Assembly: GCA_002364005.1 (NCBI GenBank)
Contig: DEXG01000009.1
Coordinates: 1-18,606 of the forward strand
Length of the DNA stretch: 18,606 nt
Direction: 5' to 3'
From: Phycisphaerales bacterium UBA3190
Lineage (GTDB): Bacteria > Planctomycetota > Phycisphaerae > Phycisphaerales > UBA1924
A model generated the notes under the pieces. The model was not told where the DNA came from. It did not search any database and saw only the letters and a list, made by a program, of their open reading frames with translations. Both the position numbers and the translations under genes were made by a program. This document shows positions 15,853-18,606 of the stretch, one piece after another (the first letter of the stretch is position 1; each line of letters starts with the position of its first letter).

Positions 15853-17595
15853 TCAGGGCATGGCGTGATCGGGGACGATGCCGTTGACGATGAACTGCCG
15901 CAAGTCCCGAACAGTCCATTTCGGAATGTCAAACTCAAGCACGCCGTCATAAACCCGATCACCCCAGAGCCCGCTGAAGCCTGCTGATCGAGTTCGATGC
16001 TGGTACGTCATACGAAGAACAATCTTTGTTTGGTGGGCATTCTTCTCGCGCAAACTCCAATCATTCCCATCCAACTCACCAGGCAGATACCCACTGAATC
16101 GTGTACGCACCCGCAAGTGCTGTCTTTCATCCAGGTCGCGTCGCGTTTCTAAATCACCTGATGGACTCCGATACGCAGGAACATCAAAGTACCGTTCACG
16201 CCCCCAAGCCCAGAATGTGTCACCCCTCCCACGCAGGTACTCTTTCCCTCTGCCATCGGGCTGCTCAGGGTTCACCGCGACGATCGCCAGATTCCCGCCG
16301 AAGATGATGTCATCCTCAAAGACTTTCATCCCGCTCTGAGTGCTCAGCCTCACAACCGGGACCCATTGGTCTCGGCCTTGCTCATACTCAACACCGAGTT
16401 CTGCAGCAAAGGAGCGTTCAATGTCGTCCTCGAATACCAGCGAGGAATCCGCCGTGACGGTGCGACTCGCGTTCAGGGCATACCGAATCTCTCTCGCGAG
16501 TATGCAATCCATCTCCCACAGCGCATCCGTGTTGATACCGCTATTGTCTTTACCGATATAGCGATAAATGACAAATCGCACATCCCCGCGTGCACTCCCA
16601 TCACCCTGCGCTGTCCCCTTCGACAACTGATAGCCCGGCAGATACGCCGCCCGTCGATCACCATACACCCGCCCAGCCGGGTTGAGATCATCCCACAGAA
16701 AACGCTTGACCCAGTGTTCCCGCTCTTCTTCAACCGTATCGAAACTGGACGTGATCCCATTCATACGCATACTGCTGGGCGACCCCCCGCTATACACAGT
16801 GCTTGTGTCCCCAAACCTGACCCGGTACGGACCGAGCAATAGTCGTCGCATACGGACCATCCCCATCGGTGTCTCATCGGGTCCGAAGTCATGCTCAATC
16901 TCAATATCGATCGTCGCCTGCTTGCTCGCCCACGCCGACTCAAACGAATAGCACGCGTCCATATGCACGAACTGACTGATCAGCGATTTGAACGCGCGCC
17001 CACGCGCTGTTGTGCCATCCGTAATGACATCGGTTCGTTGAAAGCGGGCAAGCAGAAACACGAGACGCCGCGAGAACCATCCAAGCGCTGGGCCATCCTG
17101 ATACTGCATTGAGTAAAAGTAATACGCTTCATTTGGCGGCATCTCCTCGAGCACAAACCGATCAAACGGTGATCCGTTCAAAATCTGGGGGCGAAAAACG
17201 AACGGGCCAAGCCCACTCCCCTGCTCCTCCGACAAAAACGGCAGCGACATTACCAGCACCACCCTCGGCACCGCCGCACCCCAACCATTCTTCTGCACCT
17301 TCGGCGTCACGCTCGCCCCGTACGCCATCGCCCACACCATCACCGCCGCCGCGACCCACTTCTTCCCCCGGCGCGTCTTCCGCATCGACCGCTTTGTCTT
17401 GTGCACCTTCCCACACTCCGGACAAACCACCGGCCCCTTCGTCACATCCCCATCAACACCCGTCAGGTCATACCAGCACTTGCGACACCGCCGCTTGGCC
17501 CGCCCACGAAACCCAGCGCGATCCCACAGCAACCCACGCAGCAGCAACACCACCGCGATCGACAACAACACCCAATACACGAAGTTCCAGATCAT
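15853..17595 (-). CDS. Membrane-anchored zinc-ribbon protein, 'MIW' family paralogue B2
   Basis: Function unknown; at 580 residues this is the largest of the four paralogues. Helix 1 (about 4-24) is followed by LLWDRAGFRGRAKRR. The zinc ribbon cysteines are 37, 40, 58 and 61 (CRKCWYDLTG, VVCPECGKVH). A strongly basic KTKRSMRKTRRGKKW precedes helix 2 (about 80-96). The N-terminal 100 residues are very close to B1. The remaining roughly 480 residues, predicted to be outside the membrane, diverge strongly, though VYDGVLEFD near the end recalls the DG-x-hydrophobic end of the others. The start ATG sits exactly 6 bases after TATATT with no properly spaced Shine-Dalgarno. It is divergent from the HAD gene and upstream of the transporter operon. 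No enzymatic signature is recognised. Confidence 0.85.
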   Translation of the reverse strand: MIWNFVYWVLLSIAVVLLLRGLLWDRAGFRGRAKRRCRKCWYDLTGVDGDVTKGPVVCPECGKVHKTKRSMRKTRRGKKWVAAAVMVWAMAYGASVTPKVQKNGWGAAVPRVVLVMSLPFLSEEQGSGLGPFVFRPQILNGSPFDRFVLEEMPPNEAYYFYSMQYQDGPALGWFSRRLVFLLARFQRTDVITDGTTARGRAFKSLISQFVHMDACYSFESAWASKQATIDIEIEHDFGPDETPMGMVRMRRLLLGPYRVRFGDTSTVYSGGSPSSMRMNGITSSFDTVEEEREHWVKRFLWDDLNPAGRVYGDRRAAYLPGYQLSKGTAQGDGSARGDVRFVIYRYIGKDNSGINTDALWEMDCILAREIRYALNASRTVTADSSLVFEDDIERSFAAELGVEYEQGRDQWVPVVRLSTQSGMKVFEDDIIFGGNLAIVAVNPEQPDGRGKEYLRGRGDTFWAWGRERYFDVPAYRSPSGDLETRRDLDERQHLRVRTRFSGYLPGELDGNDWSLREKNAHQTKIVLRMTYQHRTRSAGFSGLWGDRVYDGVLEFDIPKWTVRDLRQFIVNGIVPDHAMP

Positions 17596-17601
17596 CCTTT
17601 C

Positions 17602-17630
17602 AATATACCGCTCGCCGCGTTCTGCTGATC
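17602..17630 (-). promoter_or_regulatory. Promoter of paralogue B2
   Basis: On the minus strand GATCAG (17625-17630), a 17-base spacer, TATATT (17602-17607), then GAAAGG and ATGATCTGG. The 6-base distance from box to ATG puts the expected transcription start on the A of ATG. GAAAGG resembles a Shine-Dalgarno but touches the ATG, so it cannot act as one. Confidence 0.55.
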
Positions 17631-17650
17631 CCCATTCCGGTCAATTGGCG

Positions 17651-17656
17651 TATGCT
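17651..17656 (+). promoter_or_regulatory. -10 box of the HAD phosphatase gene
   Basis: TATGCT is followed by 6 bases (TGTGAC) and ATG 17663, the same geometry as for the zinc-ribbon genes on the other strand. It implies a leaderless message. No canonical -35 is seen; GATCCC 18 bases upstream overlaps the divergent promoter of B2. Confidence 0.5.
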
Positions 17657-17662
17657 TGTGAC

Positions 17663-18583
17663 ATGCCCGTGACACCCGACACACCACCCCGACCCGCGAT
17701 CTTCCTCGACCGCGATGACACCGTGAACCGCAACGCCGATCTCCCCGACGGCGCATGGGAGGACGTCAAGTGGGGCGACCTGCTCAAGCCCGAGTACGCC
17801 CTGCTTGTGCCCGGGGCACGCGAAGCGCTCATCGCACTCAAAGACGCGGGTTACACGCTCGTTGTCATCACCAATCAGGGCGGCGTGGCCCGAGCCGGGG
17901 GCACCATGCGCGAGGTCGACGCGTGCAACGACCGCATGCGCAAGCTGCTGCACCAATCTGAATACGAAGACGAACGCCTCCTCTTCGACGAGCCGCTGAT
18001 CGACTGCTGGTACAGCTGTCCGTTCCACCCCAAAACAGGTGTGGTCACACACCTCGCCGTCGAGCATGAGTGGCGCAAGCCGCACCCGGGCATGATCGAG
18101 GCCGCGTGCCGCGAACTGAACCTGGACCCCAACCGCTCCTGGATGGTCGGCGACAAGCAGCGCGACCTCGACGCCGCCATCAGCGCCGGCGTGCCCGAAT
18201 CGCAAACCATCCGGGTCGCGCACGATTCACCCGTCCGTGATCTGGCCCATGCCGCCCACCTGATCCTCCAGCTCGAAGAAGAACCCGAGCAGGATCAGTC
18301 CTCGGCGACCGCAACACTGCACCCCATCGACCCGCTCGCCCACCCGCTCAGTGACCCCAAGATCCGGCGCACCGTCGAGGCAGCCGCCAACGCCCTGGCC
18401 GAACGCACCGGCATCAAGCTCCTCGAACTCGATACCACCGATACCTCCATCACCGCCAAGCTCGCCACGCACAAACTCGCTGCCCTGGCCTTCATGGCCC
18501 AGCTCCGCCGCGACACCAACCGCTGGCACCGCGCCCACACCGGCAAAGACCTCTGGCCCAGCGCCAACGACCCGCTGATCTGA
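17663..18583 (+). CDS. HAD-IIIA phosphatase, GmhB/histidinol-phosphatase-like, with C-terminal extension
   Basis: A 306-residue protein whose first 200 residues are a HAD phosphatase of the D,D-heptose 1,7-bisphosphate phosphatase group. Motif I is FLDRDDTVN (D16 nucleophile, D18 acid/base). Motif II is ITNQGG (69-74), motif III Lys in EWRKPHPGM (K139), and motif IV VGDKQRDLDAA (D164, D168). The zinc loop of GmhB is altered: C119 and H122 in SCPFHP remain, but the usual CxC before RKP reads HEW (135-137). Residues about 210-306 form an extension I do not recognise, starting with an acidic linker and ending in a helix-rich segment with TNRWHRAHTGKDLWP. The frame is open upstream to 17399, but that stretch is antisense to B2; the TATGCT box 6 bases before ATG 17663 supports this start. 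The substrate may be a sugar phosphate. Confidence 0.88.
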   Translation: MPVTPDTPPRPAIFLDRDDTVNRNADLPDGAWEDVKWGDLLKPEYALLVPGAREALIALKDAGYTLVVITNQGGVARAGGTMREVDACNDRMRKLLHQSEYEDERLLFDEPLIDCWYSCPFHPKTGVVTHLAVEHEWRKPHPGMIEAACRELNLDPNRSWMVGDKQRDLDAAISAGVPESQTIRVAHDSPVRDLAHAAHLILQLEEEPEQDQSSATATLHPIDPLAHPLSDPKIRRTVEAAANALAERTGIKLLELDTTDTSITAKLATHKLAALAFMAQLRRDTNRWHRAHTGKDLWPSANDPLI

Positions 18584-18606
18584 GCACCAAAAACGAGCCG
18601 CGACCG

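Noticed and set aside
17399..17662. N-terminal extension of the HAD protein by 88 residues
   Set aside because: The segment is antisense to the zinc-ribbon 5' end of paralogue B2, has no family similarity, and a good -10 box stands 6 bases before ATG 17663.

Overview
The window looks like a stretch of chromosome from a GC-rich planctomycete, most likely of the Phycisphaerae type. This is an inference. It rests on four membrane proteins with a CRKCxYDL...CPECG zinc ribbon, on an oxidoreductase with a twin-arginine signal, and on a leucyl-tRNA synthetase whose zinc-finger cysteines are missing. No rRNA, tRNA, CRISPR array or insertion sequence is visible. Genes are tightly packed: the largest gap is about 120 bases, so no stretch of 300 bases lacks a gene.

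Layout. (1) 19-2871, minus: leucyl-tRNA synthetase, with a three-copy heptamer repeat at its 3' end on the window edge. (2) 2995-5939, plus: a small glycan or surface-polysaccharide island that looks less GC-rich. It holds an exostosin/GT1-like glycosyltransferase, an FkbM methyltransferase, and an exostosin-family gene broken by one in-frame TGA. (3) 5967-7905, plus: a SRAP/YedK-type abasic-site protein and a DhnA-type class I fructose-bisphosphate aldolase, ending in a terminator. (4) 7927-13108: three membrane-anchored zinc-ribbon paralogues on the minus strand, two of them overlapping by 4 bases, with a single-pass beta-sandwich protein on the plus strand between the second and third. (5) 13173-15736, minus: a 12-helix transporter of the ATP:ADP-antiporter-like (COG3202) group, translationally coupled to a Tat-signal NAD-dependent epimerase-like protein. 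(6) 15853-17595, minus: a fourth zinc-ribbon paralogue. (7) 17663-18583, plus: a GmhB-like HAD phosphatase with altered zinc ligands and an unrecognised C-terminal domain.

The most interesting signals are three. First, a paralogous family of 'MIW' zinc-ribbon membrane proteins shares a design: helix, cytoplasmic zinc ribbon in a basic stretch, second helix, large predicted extracytoplasmic domain. Second, several genes, including three of those paralogues and the HAD gene, carry a TANNNT box exactly 6 bases before the start ATG. This is the signature expected of leaderless transcripts. Third, the exostosin gene reads continuously in one frame through a single TGA. Functions beyond the recognised families are not known, and I do not claim a working system from this family.
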